From: Planktomarina sp.
GTDB taxonomy: Bacteria; Pseudomonadota; Alphaproteobacteria; Rhodobacterales; Rhodobacteraceae
Reading direction: 5' to 3'
Assembly: GCA_016780825.1 (NCBI GenBank)
Contig: JADHLF010000007.1
Location: 1-64,000 of the forward strand
Length of the DNA stretch: 64,000 nt
Part shown: positions 35,221-45,688 of the stretch, in pieces
Position numbering within the stretch: the first letter of the stretch is position 1
Layout of the letters: every line of letters starts with the position of its first letter
Program-made: the position numbers and the translations under genes
The notes under the pieces: generated by a model
The model's input: only the letters and a program-made list of their open reading frames with translations
What the model was told of the DNA's origin: nothing
Database searches by the model: none

Positions 35221-35250
35221 AGCCCCCGCCTTTGATATAAGGCAGGGGCT
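35221..35250 (-). terminator. Rho-independent terminator after ftsH
   Basis: On the minus strand AGCCCC-T-GCCTT pairs with AAGGC-G-GGGGCT around a short AT-rich loop, followed by TTTATTA. It begins 7 bases after the ftsH stop and ends the long tol/tilS/ftsH block. Confidence 0.8.
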
Positions 35251-35257
35251 CAAAATT

Positions 35258-37177
35258 TTAAACCGTCGGCTCAGGTTCCATCCCGCCGCCCCGGCTGCTG
35301 CTCGGCTTTGGCTTGGTTTTGGGAACCGCCGTCACCGATGGTGTGCCGCCCGAAGTCGCGCTGTCATCCTCATCGCCATCCCGGTCAAGGCTCTCGCCCT
35401 CCATCACCTTTTTGATTTCCGCCCCAGTCAGGGTTTCATATTCCAAAAGGCCCTGCGCCAAATTCTCAAAACGCTCTTTATTGTCGACGATGGTCTTCAT
35501 GGCCAAATCATAACCATTTTGCACAAAGCTGCGCACCTCAGTTTCGATCAATTCCTTGGTTGCCGCAGAAGTCGACAGGCCCGACGTACGGCCAGAATAC
35601 CCCTCCGCCGCTTCGGAATAATCAATATTGCCAACTTTATCCGACATGCCCCAGCGCATCACCATGGCCCGCGCCAGGTTGGAGGCCTGTTGAATATCGC
35701 CTGACGGGCCATTCGACACCTGATCTTCACCATATTTGAAGATCTCAGCTGCCTTGCCCGCCATAATCATCGCCAATTCATCATGGCATTCATCACGATG
35801 GAAGTTGAGACGATCCATTTCTGGCAGGCTCATCACCATGCCGCCCGCACCGCCACGGGCAATGATTGTGGCTTTATACACCGGTTGGCACTTTGGCAAA
35901 AGCGAGCCGACCAAAGCATGGCCTGCTTCATGATAGGCTGTTTTCTCCAATTGTTCCTTGGTGCGCACCATCGAGCGCCGCTCTGCGCCCATAAGGATCT
36001 TATCCTTGGCTTTCTCAAAATCTTCCATCGTCACCAAACGGCGTCCAATCCGCGCGGCCGCCAGGGCCGATTCATTGACCAAATTGGCCAAATCCGCACC
36101 GGAGAAACCGGGGGTGCCCCGGGCAATGATCCGCAAATCCACATCTGGGCCCGTCGGCAATTTGCGCGCATGCACGCCCAGAATTTTCTCACGCCCTCTC
36201 AGATCCGGACTGGGAACAGTGACCTGCCGATCAAAACGACCCGGGCGCAGCAGCGCGGGATCGAGCACATCTTTGCGGTTTGTCGCCGCCACGATAATGA
36301 TGCCCTCATTGGCTTCAAAACCGTCCATCTCAACCAAAAGCTGATTGAGGGTTTGCTCGCGCTCGTCATTGCCGCCACCGTAGCCAGCACCCCGCGCCCG
36401 GCCCACCGCGTCGATCTCATCAATAAACAAAATGCACGGCGCATTTTTCTTCGCCTGCTCAAACATATCGCGCACGCGGCTTGCACCGACGCCCACAAAC
36501 ATTTCAACAAAATCCGAACCGGAAATCGAGAAGAAGGGCACGCCCGCCTCACCGGCAATGGCCCGCGCCAGCAGGGTCTTGCCCGTGCCCGGAGCACCTT
36601 CCAGCAATGCACCTTTCGGAATTTTACCGCCCAGGCGGCTAAATTTTTGCGGATTCTTCAAAAAATCAACAATTTCTTCCAGCTCTTCTTTGGCTTCATC
36701 AATGCCTGCCACATCGTCAAATGTGACATTGCCTTGCTTTTCCGTCAGCATCTTCGCGCGGCTCTTGCCAAAGCCCATGGCACCGCCCTTGCCGCCGCCC
36801 TGCATCCGGTTCATGAAATAGATCCACACGCCCACAAGGAGCAGGATCGGCAGAAGCGACAAAAGGATTGATTGGAACACCGAGGTTTCTTGCGACTTGG
36901 CGGCAACGCTCACACCTTTTGACACCAACAGATCGCTGACCTGCGCATCACCGGGAACGATCGTGACATATTCCGTGCCATTCGGCCCAGTGTAAATGAC
37001 CGTCTCGCCATCCAGCGTGGCGCGGCTGACCTGGCCATTTTGAACCGCCTGAACAAAGTCAGAATAGGTCGTGCTGCGGCTTGAGGCTGTGCTTGCATCC
37101 CCAGAAAACAAACGAAACAGCATCAACAGCAAGATGAACAATACAAACCAAAAGGCGAGGTTGCGTAGATTACCCAA
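35258..37177 (-). CDS. ftsH: ATP-dependent zinc metalloprotease FtsH
   Basis: Membrane-bound AAA+ protease that removes damaged membrane proteins and regulators such as RpoH and LpxC. 639 residues: transmembrane helices at about 5-22 and 104-122 flank a periplasmic domain. Walker A GAPGTGKT (194-201), Walker B ILFIDEID, the SRH region RPGRFDRQV, and the zinc motif HEAGH at 416-420 are intact. The tail carries the usual acidic/proline-rich extension. Follows tilS by 96 bases on the same strand. Confidence 0.98.
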   Translation of the reverse strand: MGNLRNLAFWFVLFILLLMLFRLFSGDASTASSRSTTYSDFVQAVQNGQVSRATLDGETVIYTGPNGTEYVTIVPGDAQVSDLLVSKGVSVAAKSQETSVFQSILLSLLPILLLVGVWIYFMNRMQGGGKGGAMGFGKSRAKMLTEKQGNVTFDDVAGIDEAKEELEEIVDFLKNPQKFSRLGGKIPKGALLEGAPGTGKTLLARAIAGEAGVPFFSISGSDFVEMFVGVGASRVRDMFEQAKKNAPCILFIDEIDAVGRARGAGYGGGNDEREQTLNQLLVEMDGFEANEGIIIVAATNRKDVLDPALLRPGRFDRQVTVPSPDLRGREKILGVHARKLPTGPDVDLRIIARGTPGFSGADLANLVNESALAAARIGRRLVTMEDFEKAKDKILMGAERRSMVRTKEQLEKTAYHEAGHALVGSLLPKCQPVYKATIIARGGAGGMVMSLPEMDRLNFHRDECHDELAMIMAGKAAEIFKYGEDQVSNGPSGDIQQASNLARAMVMRWGMSDKVGNIDYSEAAEGYSGRTSGLSTSAATKELIETEVRSFVQNGYDLAMKTIVDNKERFENLAQGLLEYETLTGAEIKKVMEGESLDRDGDEDDSATSGGTPSVTAVPKTKPKPSSSRGGGMEPEPTV

Positions 37178-37273
37178 GAGAAACTCCTATAAGAACCGCA
37201 ATGTGTCGACACGAGATAGCGTCGGACTTTGACATAAGATAGACATCACACCGCTTTATTCAACGGGTTACTA

Positions 37274-38494
37274 TCATTCCCAGGGCGGTGAAACCACCTC
37301 AAGCATATCTTTTGGGCCAAATTGCGCCATTGGTGCGGCCAAAAGGGTTTGCCCCTGCCACAGCGCGGGGCTGGCCAAGAGCGCCAAACGCGGCCGGCCA
37401 CTGTCTCGCCAGGCCGGGCATTGCCCGAGACCAGATGGGCCAAGCGCCCGAATTTCATATGATTTTTCAGAACTCACCAGAGAGAGGCGGCCATCCCAAA
37501 GCGCGCCCGCCTGCGCCACCTGCCCCGCAACCGCGGAGAATTCCCGAGAAATCCGCAGCATATTCCCGGGCTGCGGTATTAGGACACATCCGTGCAAGGT
37601 CGTGGTTTTTTTTGCGCCCAGAGCCCGCAGCAGCGCGGAATTTCGCGGCCGATAGGGCTGACCGCTGATCCACTTGAGGGCATCTGCCAGCATGCGCTCG
37701 ACATATTCGCGCGGCAAAGGGCGCAGGGCCTCCCGATCAAACAGCACATCTGTGAAATCAACTTTCGCCACCTGTGGCCAAAGCCCTTGCACAGAAAATT
37801 CCAGAGCCTCTTGAACATGGCGCATGCGTCTGGCGGTTTTGGCCAGTCGAACGCCGGTCAATCCAAGCGCGTCTAGATCCTTTGCCGCCTGGCGCATGCG
37901 TACACGCATGAAGGCCGGATCCTCATTGCTTGGATCATTGCACCAGCCCTGCCCCTGCGCGCGCAGAAAACTTTGCAAATCCTCCCTCGAAAAGACGAGC
38001 AATGGCCGCCGCCATTCCATATCGCGATCTGTCCAGCGCCCGCGCATCTCACTCAGACCATCAACGCCAGAGCCGCGCGCCAGGCGGATCAAGAAGCTTT
38101 CCGCCACATCGGTCTGGCTATGTCCCAAACATAGGCAGCGACAGGCCATATCCCTCCCCCAAGCCGCCAGCACGTCATAGCGCGCACGGCGCGCGCGGGC
38201 CTGAAGATTGGGGCCCGACGGCAGATCGCAGGCCGGCAGAATGCTATGGGCTATGCCCAGATTGGCGCACAGCGCGCGGACCCAATGCGCCTCTTGCTTT
38301 GCCTCAGCCCGCAAGCCGTGATCGACAGTGGCAGCGCGCAACTGCGCCTGAGGCAGGGCGGCCCGCAGAGCCAGCAGCAAGGCCACAGAATCCGATCCCC
38401 CCGATACTGCCACCCCGATCACCGCATCTTTCGACACCGGCGCAAAGACCTCAGCGATATGGGACAGGATGTCCTGTGGTGGCTCAAGGCTCAT
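37274..38494 (-). CDS. tilS: tRNA(Ile)-lysidine synthase
   Basis: Converts the wobble cytidine of the CAU-anticodon isoleucine tRNA to lysidine, an essential step for reading AUA. The 406-residue N-type ATP pyrophosphatase has the PP-loop SGGSDS at 31-36 and DHGLRAEAKQEAHWVRALC, LGHSQTDVAESFLIRLARGSG further on. The start overlaps the cpoB stop by four bases. The C-terminal half is poorly conserved, as usual in alphaproteobacteria. Confidence 0.95.
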   Translation of the reverse strand: MSLEPPQDILSHIAEVFAPVSKDAVIGVAVSGGSDSVALLLALRAALPQAQLRAATVDHGLRAEAKQEAHWVRALCANLGIAHSILPACDLPSGPNLQARARRARYDVLAAWGRDMACRCLCLGHSQTDVAESFLIRLARGSGVDGLSEMRGRWTDRDMEWRRPLLVFSREDLQSFLRAQGQGWCNDPSNEDPAFMRVRMRQAAKDLDALGLTGVRLAKTARRMRHVQEALEFSVQGLWPQVAKVDFTDVLFDREALRPLPREYVERMLADALKWISGQPYRPRNSALLRALGAKKTTTLHGCVLIPQPGNMLRISREFSAVAGQVAQAGALWDGRLSLVSSEKSYEIRALGPSGLGQCPAWRDSGRPRLALLASPALWQGQTLLAAPMAQFGPKDMLEVVSPPWE

Positions 38495-39279
38495 GGGCAG
38501 GACAGCTCAGCCTCGGCCAGCTTGGCATCGGATGCAACCTCCGTCTCGGCATAGCGAAATTGAACTTCACTCAGGGTCAAACACCCCTCCTGCGCATTGC
38601 CCATACGGTGAAACGACAAAGCCAGATGATAAAGGGCCGCGGGCGCCACCTCATTGGCTTCATCCATCGAATAGGCCTCCAAATAGGCCCGCGCCGCCAG
38701 ACGAAACTCCGCACTGTCCATATAGGCATGTCCCAAAAGCAAATGCGCCCGCTGCGTCAGCGGGCCAATGGGGAAGGCCCTAACAAAGTCTTCCAATATT
38801 TGTGCCGCGCTGCGGGTGTCGCCCGACAGCAGCATATCATTGGCCGCATCAAACTCGGCTTGCTCTGATATCGTAAGTATCTCACCGGGCAGAACCAAAT
38901 CCAAACCCGAATTGGTATCAGATCCAAGGGGAAGTGTGGCGCCCAATTGCGTGACCTCACAGCCCGGCTCCATGGCGCAAATACGCGCTTCAAGCAGGGC
39001 AATTGTCTGGGTCGCATCCCTTACAATCGCAGAAATGCGGTAGGCCAGCTCTTCGGTCTGGCCGGTCAAGCGCTGCAGCTCATTTTCAATGGCCACCGTT
39101 CGATCCAACAAGGCGCCATCATTCGCAAAACTGCCCATTTGCGTCGTGGTTAACTCGAGGCGCAGGCGTTTCGTTTCATACAAAAGACCGGCAAGATCTT
39201 GACGCATATCTGCCAAAGTATCGGCAGAGGCGGGACCCGACAGCCCCGCGATCAAAATCAATGCACGGCCCAGATGCAT
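38491..39279 (-). CDS. cpoB: Cell division coordinator CpoB (YbgF)
   Basis: Periplasmic Tol-Pal accessory protein that coordinates outer-membrane constriction with peptidoglycan synthesis. 262 residues: a signal peptide (cleavage near ASA-DT at about 19), an N-terminal coiled-coil (about 25-90), then TPR repeats in the C-terminal half (NDMLLSGDTRSAAQILEDFVRAFP, RAHLLLGHAYMDSAEFRLAARAYLEAY). One-base overlap (TGATG) with pal. Followed directly by tilS. Confidence 0.93.
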   Translation of the reverse strand: MHLGRALILIAGLSGPASADTLADMRQDLAGLLYETKRLRLELTTTQMGSFANDGALLDRTVAIENELQRLTGQTEELAYRISAIVRDATQTIALLEARICAMEPGCEVTQLGATLPLGSDTNSGLDLVLPGEILTISEQAEFDAANDMLLSGDTRSAAQILEDFVRAFPIGPLTQRAHLLLGHAYMDSAEFRLAARAYLEAYSMDEANEVAPAALYHLALSFHRMGNAQEGCLTLSEVQFRYAETEVASDAKLAEAELSCP

Positions 39280-39788
39280 CAGCTCAGGCTTTGAGTCAAA
39301 AGGGTGACGGTTCGGCGATTTTTCTCATAGCACCGCTCAGCGCTGCAAATTTCAACAGGCCGCTCTTTGCCATAGCTGCGGGTCTTGAGCCGCAGGCCTG
39401 AAACACCGCGCGCTACAAGATATTCTTGCACCGATTGGGCCCTTCGGAAGCCCAGCGCCAGGTTGTATTCGCGCGTGCCCCGCTCATCCGCATGGCCTTC
39501 CAGAATGATTACGTAGCCTGGGTTGCTCAGAAGCCATTCGGCTTGGATATCCAAAGCGGCCTTGGCGGCGGTATTCAATGTGAATTCATCGACATCAAAC
39601 AACACCGTATCGCCGACGGAATTTTGGAAATAGGCTTCGGAGGTTGGATCGTTCAAATCTTCAGCGCTGATATCATTGTCGTTCCAGCCACTCCCGCCCT
39701 CAAGCCCTTCCGTGTTGTACCTCCCATTGGTATCGGCGCAGGCCGCCAGGGTCACCAGAGCCGCGAGGGCCAGATAGATCGTTCTCAT
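39279..39788 (-). CDS. pal: Peptidoglycan-associated lipoprotein Pal
   Basis: Outer-membrane lipoprotein that ties the outer membrane to peptidoglycan. The 169-residue precursor has a lipobox LAAC with lipidated C17, then a flexible linker and an OmpA-like peptidoglycan-binding domain (about 60-165) with GHADERGTREYNLALGFRRAQSV, where the diaminopimelate contacts lie. Starts 45 bases after tolB with GGAG ahead of ATG 39788, and is followed by cpoB with a one-base overlap. Confidence 0.97.
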   Translation of the reverse strand: MRTIYLALAALVTLAACADTNGRYNTEGLEGGSGWNDNDISAEDLNDPTSEAYFQNSVGDTVLFDVDEFTLNTAAKAALDIQAEWLLSNPGYVIILEGHADERGTREYNLALGFRRAQSVQEYLVARGVSGLRLKTRSYGKERPVEICSAERCYEKNRRTVTLLTQSLS

Positions 39789-39833
39789 GTTGGTCTCCTT
39801 TCACAGAAACATAGCATCATCAAACCCCCTGCC

Positions 39834-41156
39834 CTAGGGCAGAACAGGGCCCCAAGACGGATCAGACGCAGGGCTGCGCAGGTTCAAGGCGCGCAGATTC
39901 CTGCCAGAAATATCAACCGAATACAGGCTCGGCGCCCCCTTGGGCCCCTGGGTTTCGCGGGTAAACATAATGACCCGCCCATTGGGCGACCAGCTGGGGC
40001 CCTCATCCAAGAATGAGGCCGACAAGAGCCGTTCTTCACTGCCATCGGTGCGCATCACACCGATGCCAAAACGCCCGTTGCTTTGCTTGGTAAAGGCGAT
40101 CAAATCGCCACGCGGGCTCCAGACCGGCGTGCCATAGCGCCCATTGCCAAAGGAAATCCGCTTCGGCGTGCCGCCGGTCACGGGCATGACATAGAGTTGC
40201 TGCGTGCCGCTGCGGTCGCTTTCAAAGACGATAGAGCGCCCATCGGGGCTGAAGCTTGGGGCTGTATCAATAGAGGGGCTAGACGTCATCCGTGCGGAAC
40301 GCGCGCTGGCCAAATCCATCAGATAAATATCGGTGTTGCCACCCTGTTCAAAGGAATACACCATCCGCTTGGCGTCGGGTGAAAACCGCGGTGAGAAGGC
40401 CATTCCATTATCCGGCGTTGGCAGCCGCTTGCGTGCGGCGCTGCTCACGTCCAGCAGATAGATCTGCGGAAAACCCGTCTCCCAGCTGGTGTAGAGAACC
40501 TGCTGGCCATCACTGGAGACACGCGGCGCCAGAACGGTATTCTCATTGCCCGTCAAAAATTGCAAATTTTCGCCGTCATAATCCATGATGGCCAAGCGCT
40601 TGAGCCGCTGGTCCTTGGGTCCGGACTCAGAAACGAAGACGATCTTGCTGTCAAAATATGGCCCCTCACCGGTGATGCGCGCATAGACTTGATCGGCCAC
40701 TTTATGCGCCATACGGCGCACGGCTTTGGTGCTGCCACTGAGCTGCATGCCACTGCCCAGCTGCACACCGGAATAGATATCGAAAATGCGGAACTTAACG
40801 GTCAGCCGTCCAAAGCTGGTGGTTTTGACCGCGGCGGTGACCAAAGCCTGCGTGTTGATGGCCCGCCAGTCGGGATAGCGTACAGGCTCGGCAAAGCTGC
40901 TGCGCTGCGCGATAAAACGGCTTGGCGGCACCTCGCGAAACAGACCGCTGCTGGACAAATCGTTGGCCACGATGCGCGACATTTCCGTCGCAATCGTCAC
41001 CGCCTCAATATTTTCCGCTTCAAACATCGGAACCGCGAAGGTCAGAGGCTCGATCACCCCATCGGTGATCTCAATGCGCAAAGGTCCATTCTGCGCCATG
41101 CCCGCACCTGTCCAAAGGCCAAACGCCAAAACACCAAAATAGATCAATCGCTTCAT
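39834..41156 (-). CDS. tolB: Tol-Pal system protein TolB
   Basis: Periplasmic beta-propeller that interacts with Pal and TolA. 440 residues: signal peptide (to about residue 21, GMAQ), an N-terminal alpha/beta domain (about 25-170), then six WD-like blades with the repeating pattern [44 protein letters not shown]. Normal length. The start overlaps the tolA stop by four bases. Confidence 0.97.
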   Translation of the reverse strand: MKRLIYFGVLAFGLWTGAGMAQNGPLRIEITDGVIEPLTFAVPMFEAENIEAVTIATEMSRIVANDLSSSGLFREVPPSRFIAQRSSFAEPVRYPDWRAINTQALVTAAVKTTSFGRLTVKFRIFDIYSGVQLGSGMQLSGSTKAVRRMAHKVADQVYARITGEGPYFDSKIVFVSESGPKDQRLKRLAIMDYDGENLQFLTGNENTVLAPRVSSDGQQVLYTSWETGFPQIYLLDVSSAARKRLPTPDNGMAFSPRFSPDAKRMVYSFEQGGNTDIYLMDLASARSARMTSSPSIDTAPSFSPDGRSIVFESDRSGTQQLYVMPVTGGTPKRISFGNGRYGTPVWSPRGDLIAFTKQSNGRFGIGVMRTDGSEERLLSASFLDEGPSWSPNGRVIMFTRETQGPKGAPSLYSVDISGRNLRALNLRSPASDPSWGPVLP

Positions 41157-42283
41157 CGCACTCTCATTTTCTCTGGGTTAAATGTTAATTCCACACGCCG
41201 CCAAGTTGCAAATTGGTCTTTCGGCAGGTCAAATCCCTGTGCGCCGCATCCTTGTATCGCACGCAGTGCGGTTTCAAAAGCCCGCTCTGCACTGGTGTCA
41301 TCTCCCCCCTCAAAACCCAGCATCTTGATGCTGTTGGCAATAGGTTTTCCGTCACGCGTCAGCTCCATCTCCACCACCACAATCGTCGACAAGGCCGCCG
41401 ATGACAAGGCGCCAAGGTTCCAACACTCGGCAATCGCCAGCTGCATACCACGAATGAATTGTTCTGCCAAAGGTGCCGCTGCGGCCTCTGGCCCCACCGG
41501 GGCTTCATCACCCGCCATCAATGCCGCATTCAGAGCCGCTGTCACCGGATCAATCTCTGACAAATCCGGCTCAACTGCGGCAGGCTCGGGGACTTGCGCC
41601 GCAGGCGGGGCCGGCCGACTGCGCGGACGCACCGACCGCTCTGGCGCATTGGCCGTGACCACAGGGGCCGCAGAGGGTTTTTCCGCCTCTGTCACAATTT
41701 CCGGGGCCGCGGCCTCAGGCGCTTGCGCCTCCTGCGCCTGTGCAACCTCCGCCGGAGCCTCTTGCGGGGCGGCGGCCTCGCGGCTCTGGGCGCCCAGGTC
41801 CATCTCGATATCCGGCGCCGAGATGGCGGCCGGCGCTATCCTCTGCGCCGGGCGCGGCTTTGGCGGCAGGCTGGTTTGCAGCGGCTGTTGCGCGCTGTCC
41901 TCCATGCGCGGGGTCCGCAACTCCACGGGCGGCAGGATCACCACATCTTGCACAGGAGCAACCGCGTCCGGTCGCCGCGACGGTAGGGCATCACCGGGTG
42001 ATATTTGGCTCAAACCTTGTGGCACCTGCACCGGGGCCTCATCCACCTGGGGCGTGCTGGGCCCTGCCGCGGCCTCCACAACCGGGATCGCCTCGGCACT
42101 TGGTATCGCCGTCGAAATCTCCGGGCTGCTGTTGTTGACCATGATGTCAAACACCTCAGAAGAGATCACAGACACATCGGCAACCGACAGCTCGGAGGGC
42201 TTGCGGGAAAAATCCCCGCTAAACACAAGCCAGCCCACAAACCCGAGATGGAGGGCGAAGGAAATATAGCTGCCCGGCGACAT
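41153..42283 (-). CDS. tolA: Tol-Pal system protein TolA
   Basis: Inner-membrane protein that spans the periplasm and passes TolQR energy to TolB-Pal. 376 residues: one N-terminal transmembrane helix (about 8-24), a long Pro/Ala/Glu-rich middle (about 60-250) instead of the lysine-rich coil of enterobacteria, and a compact C-terminal TonB/TolA-like domain ([32 protein letters not shown]). The low-complexity middle is usual for alphaproteobacteria. Placed between tolR (6 nt) and tolB (overlap). Confidence 0.92.
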   Translation of the reverse strand: MSPGSYISFALHLGFVGWLVFSGDFSRKPSELSVADVSVISSEVFDIMVNNSSPEISTAIPSAEAIPVVEAAAGPSTPQVDEAPVQVPQGLSQISPGDALPSRRPDAVAPVQDVVILPPVELRTPRMEDSAQQPLQTSLPPKPRPAQRIAPAAISAPDIEMDLGAQSREAAAPQEAPAEVAQAQEAQAPEAAAPEIVTEAEKPSAAPVVTANAPERSVRPRSRPAPPAAQVPEPAAVEPDLSEIDPVTAALNAALMAGDEAPVGPEAAAAPLAEQFIRGMQLAIAECWNLGALSSAALSTIVVVEMELTRDGKPIANSIKMLGFEGGDDTSAERAFETALRAIQGCGAQGFDLPKDQFATWRRVELTFNPEKMRVR

Positions 42284-42289
42284 GAGACC

Positions 42290-42760
42290 CTATCCGCCAG
42301 AGCCGTCAAATGTTGGACCACCCAAATCTGTGACCAAGCCGATATTGCCAAAGCCCGCAGCATTCATCGCCCCCATGACCTGCATCACCCGCGCATAAGG
42401 AATGGCGCCATCGGCCCGCAGGAAGACCTTATCATCTGCGCGCTCCTGCGCGATGCCGCGCAGACGGGTCAAGAATTCGGTCTCCGGCGTTTCGGTCGTC
42501 TGTATCACGATTGCCCCCTCCGCCGTGAGCGTGACGGTCAATGGCTCCTCCGTTTCACTTGGCAAAGCTCCGGCGGCAGTTTTGGGCAAATCAACATCCA
42601 CCCCGACCGTCAGCAAAGGCGCCGCCACCATAAACACGATCAGCAATACCAACATCACATCCACAAAGGGGGTGACGTTAATCTCAGCCACAGGCCGGCT
42701 GCGCCGCCGCCGCGGGCGACGCCCCGAGCGCTCCTGAGCCATGTCCAGCTTTATAGCCAA
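42290..42760 (-). CDS. tolR: Tol-Pal system protein TolR (ExbD family)
   Basis: Proton-channel subunit with TolQ. 156 residues: a basic N-terminus (SGRRPRRRRSRP), one transmembrane helix carrying the essential aspartate in INVTPFVDVMLVLLIVFMV, and a periplasmic domain that binds peptidoglycan. It starts 3 nt after the tolQ stop and ends 6 nt before tolA, forming one translational block. Confidence 0.97.
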   Translation of the reverse strand: MAIKLDMAQERSGRRPRRRRSRPVAEINVTPFVDVMLVLLIVFMVAAPLLTVGVDVDLPKTAAGALPSETEEPLTVTLTAEGAIVIQTTETPETEFLTRLRGIAQERADDKVFLRADGAIPYARVMQVMGAMNAAGFGNIGLVTDLGGPTFDGSGG

Positions 42761-42763
42761 GCC

Positions 42764-43438
42764 TCAGCCCCCCAATTGGCGCGACAAGATGGTGGAAAAC
42801 TCATCGGCAAAGGCCTCATAGCCGGCAATCACCCGATCACAGCCAACGCTGAGATGGTTGTAGAACACCACCGCCGGGATCGCCGCCAAAAGCCCCAGGC
42901 CCGTCGCCAAAAGCGCCTCAGCAATGCCCGGTGCCACCACGGCGAGATTGGTATTTTGCTGCGCTGCAATCTCAATAAAGGCATTCATGATTCCCCAGAC
43001 CGTGCCAAATAATCCAATGAAGGGCGCGACCGAGCCGATCGAGGCCAAAATCGCCAATCCGCTTTGCAAATCATTTGATTGCTTGCCCAGGGCCACATCC
43101 ATGGACCGCTCGATCCGCGATTGAGCCCCGGCGATCAACACCCCGTCGCTGCGATGCGAGCGCCGCCATTCGGTCATCCCGGCGACAAAGATCTGCGCGC
43201 TGCCCCCACTCGGCGAAGCGCCAACTTTATCATATAGCTCATCCAGCGGCGCACCGGACCAAAAGGCCTTGTCAAACTTCGCTGAGCGGCGGCGCGCCAG
43301 GTTCAACGCAATGCGTTTGTTAATCGCGATGGTCCAAGACCAAATTGACAGGCCAATGAGCAGCACAATCACCGCCTGAACCGGCAATGTCGCGCGTGAA
43401 AATAGGGCCCAAATCGAAAAATCGATTGCTGCTTCCAT
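42764..43438 (-). CDS. tolQ: Tol-Pal system protein TolQ (ExbB family)
   Basis: Three-helix inner-membrane proton-channel subunit. I use ATG 43438 (MEAAIDFSIWALFSRATLP), giving 224 residues, the usual TolQ start; the frame is open for 24 more codons upstream. Helices lie at about 15-35, 130-152 and 165-187. The conserved ASIGSVAPFIGLFGTVWGIMNAF stretch contains the pore threonines. First gene of tolQRAB-pal-cpoB, 91 bases after ybgC. Confidence 0.96.
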   Translation of the reverse strand: MEAAIDFSIWALFSRATLPVQAVIVLLIGLSIWSWTIAINKRIALNLARRRSAKFDKAFWSGAPLDELYDKVGASPSGGSAQIFVAGMTEWRRSHRSDGVLIAGAQSRIERSMDVALGKQSNDLQSGLAILASIGSVAPFIGLFGTVWGIMNAFIEIAAQQNTNLAVVAPGIAEALLATGLGLLAAIPAVVFYNHLSVGCDRVIAGYEAFADEFSTILSRQLGG

Positions 43439-43529
43439 GTGAATGCCTCTGCTTGTGGCTCTTTGACCAAGTTTGGCGCGAGTGTAGCGAAAAACCTTAC
43501 GAAAAGCCAAGCATTCGCAGCAATAGTTT

Positions 43530-43919
43530 TTAAGGGTTGGAATTTCGGCGGAGTTCTGCCGGAAGCCGGGTCGGCTTGCCCGCCGCAGTCAGGGCCACAA
43601 TCGTCACCTCCGCTGTGAAAAGCACCTGTCCCGCGCGCTGCACCTCTTGGCGCAAGATCCATCTTGCGGGTGTCGATGACTGTCTGTGACTCACCACCTC
43701 TAACAGATCGCCCAGCCGCGCAGGGGCCAAATATTCTGCCTGAATAGAGCGCACGGCAAAGACGACTCCTTCGGCCTGCAGCGCCAATTGATCTACACCC
43801 AATTGCGCCACCCAGGTCGAACGCGCCCGTTCTATGAACTTTAAATAATTGGCATAATAGACGATCCCGCCCATATCCGTGTCTTCATAATAGACATTTA
43901 ATGCAAATCTATGGCTCAT
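43530..43919 (-). CDS. ybgC: Acyl-CoA thioesterase YbgC (tol-pal system associated)
   Basis: Hotdog-fold thioesterase of 129 residues that heads the tol-pal cluster in most Proteobacteria and is thought to act on short-chain acyl-CoA or acyl-ACP. The active-site motif YYEDTDMGGIVYYANYLKFIERAR contains the catalytic aspartate. The start overlaps the stop of the upstream unknown gene by four bases. Confidence 0.95.
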   Translation of the reverse strand: MSHRFALNVYYEDTDMGGIVYYANYLKFIERARSTWVAQLGVDQLALQAEGVVFAVRSIQAEYLAPARLGDLLEVVSHRQSSTPARWILRQEVQRAGQVLFTAEVTIVALTAAGKPTRLPAELRRNSNP

Positions 43920-44545
43920 TGAGCCGCCTCAATCCGCGCGGCCAATCGCAGCGCATGACTGGCATCATCGGCCCGCGCCGGCATGACCGGATCATAGCCC
44001 GCGCGCAGCAAGGCGGCAATTTCGGGCCGTATCACGGTGGTGCCATTGTCCAACGCGGCCAGCGGCGAGCGGCTTTGAAACGCCCCTTGCGACCACAAAA
44101 ACATCGCCTGCACCGCTTGAGACAAGGCCAGGCTATCGGCCCCGAGTTGTTGCAGGGCGTCATCGACGCGCAGAAAGACAAAACAGGCCTGGATCGCACC
44201 CTGTGCATCAAAGCGAAAGGCCCTGTATTGATTGGCCTGTGCAGCAATCAGACGATCAACCACATTGTCCAGTTGCGGGATCATCTGATCGAGATCCGGC
44301 ACCGCGCGCAATTCTTCCCAATCGGAGAAAAAGAACATCATCAGATTGCTGCCCAACTCTGGATCCAATTCATCGGTGCTGTGACCGGCGGCGATACACA
44401 CCGCCTCAATCGCCGACTTCATGATGACCAAAGTCTCGTCCTGCACACCAAAAACCACAGGGCAAATCGGACGCCCCCATCGGGCGAAGACATAGCTGCC
44501 ATCGGTTCGGGTGAACATGCGTTCAATCTCGCTTGCCGTTACCAC
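43916..44545 (-). CDS. Uncharacterised protein between ruvB and ybgC
   Basis: 209-residue soluble protein, no signal peptide or membrane helix. I do not recognise a named domain. The N-terminal half has FARWGRPICPVVFGVQDETL and a hydrophobic-acidic stretch with NLMMFFFSDWEEL. The C-terminal half is helical and Ala-rich. It overlaps ybgC by four bases and follows ruvB by 93, so it is co-transcribed with the tol genes. The tight coupling suggests a link to envelope or acyl metabolism, but this is only positional. Confidence 0.8.
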   Translation of the reverse strand: MVTASEIERMFTRTDGSYVFARWGRPICPVVFGVQDETLVIMKSAIEAVCIAAGHSTDELDPELGSNLMMFFFSDWEELRAVPDLDQMIPQLDNVVDRLIAAQANQYRAFRFDAQGAIQACFVFLRVDDALQQLGADSLALSQAVQAMFLWSQGAFQSRSPLAALDNGTTVIRPEIAALLRAGYDPVMPARADDASHALRLAARIEAAQ

Positions 44546-44638
44546 TGACCCATCCTTTTACTCTAGTCTTCCGCAAAACCCGCGCCCTCCATAGCGCCCT
44601 GAGCTGGCTTTGGCTAGGGTCAGCCACCCGCCATGCGG

Positions 44639-45688
44639 CTATTCAAACAGCTGCGCCTGCGAGGCTGGCTGCGGCGGCGCCATACCCAAATGCGTCCAAG
44701 CCTTCTGGGCCAACATACGACCGCGCGGGGTGCGCTGGATCAGACCTTTTTGCAAAAGATATGGCTCAATCACCTCTTCCAAAGCATCACGGCTCTCTGA
44801 CAAGGCCGCAGAGAGAGTCTCAATACCCACCGGGCCACCAACGTAACTCTCGGCAATCAAACGCAAATAGCGGCGATCTGCGCTATCCAGCCCCAGATGA
44901 TCCACGCCCAAACGGGTCAGCGCATGGTCGGCAATGGCTTGGGTGATGCGCCCATCGCCTTCCACAACCGCAAAATCCAGAACCCGGCGCAGCAAGCGCC
45001 CGGCAATGCGCGGCGTGCCCCGCGCGCGTTTCGCAATTTCCCGCGCGCCTGCATCATCCGCCGGCACGCCCAGCAATTTGGCATTGCGCGTGACAATCTG
45101 GTGCAACTCCGCATCGGTATAAAATTCCAAACGCGTCGGAATTCCGAAACGATCGCGCAGAGGTGTTGTGAGCAGACCCAAACGGGTAGTGGCGCCGACG
45201 AGGGTGAAAGGCTGCAGCTCAATGCGCACGGTGCGCGCCGCAGGCCCCTCGCCAATCACCAAGTCCAATTCAAAATCCTCCAATGCCGGATAAAGAATCT
45301 CCTCCACCACAGGGTTGAGGCGGTGAATTTCATCGATAAACAAGACATCGCGCGCTTCGAGGTTGGTTAAGATCGCGGCCAAATCCCCAGCTTTGGCAAG
45401 CACCGGCCCGCTGGTCATGCGGAAATTCACGCCCAATTCACGCGCCATGATCTGCGCCAAAGTGGTTTTGCCGAGACCCGGCGGGCCATGAAAAAGCGCA
45501 TGATCCATGGCCTCGCCGCGCTGGCGCGCTGATTGTATGAAGACATTCAAATTGGCGCGCGCGGCCTCTTGACCGATAAACTCATTGAGGCCCTTTGGCC
45601 GCAAGGCCTTGTCGCCATCCTCCGCCAGCCGTTCGGGTCGCAGCGTAGGATCGGGCGCCTCTGCCCCTCTGTCCCAGGGCGCGCTCAT
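44639..45688 (-). CDS. ruvB: Holliday junction branch migration helicase RuvB
   Basis: AAA+ motor that drives branch migration with RuvA. 349 residues. Walker A GPPGLGKT at 68-75, Walker B FIDEIHRL, sensor I GATTRLG, arginine-finger region PLRDRFG, and a C-terminal winged helix (about 270-340; [17 protein letters not shown]). The start overlaps the ruvA stop by four bases (ATGA). Last of ruvC-ruvA-ruvB. Confidence 0.98.
   Translation of the reverse strand: MSAPWDRGAEAPDPTLRPERLAEDGDKALRPKGLNEFIGQEAARANLNVFIQSARQRGEAMDHALFHGPPGLGKTTLAQIMARELGVNFRMTSGPVLAKAGDLAAILTNLEARDVLFIDEIHRLNPVVEEILYPALEDFELDLVIGEGPAARTVRIELQPFTLVGATTRLGLLTTPLRDRFGIPTRLEFYTDAELHQIVTRNAKLLGVPADDAGAREIAKRARGTPRIAGRLLRRVLDFAVVEGDGRITQAIADHALTRLGVDHLGLDSADRRYLRLIAESYVGGPVGIETLSAALSESRDALEEVIEPYLLQKGLIQRTPRGRMLAQKAWTHLGMAPPQPASQAQLFE

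Noticed and set aside
35783..36871. A 362-codon open frame opposite ftsH
   Set aside because: Fully antisense to the AAA domain of ftsH; composition reflects codon pattern of ftsH only.
40560..42269. A 569-codon open frame opposite tolB and tolA
   Set aside because: Produced by the low-complexity Pro/Ala repeats of tolA read backwards; Ser/Gly/Ala-rich nonsense with no homology.
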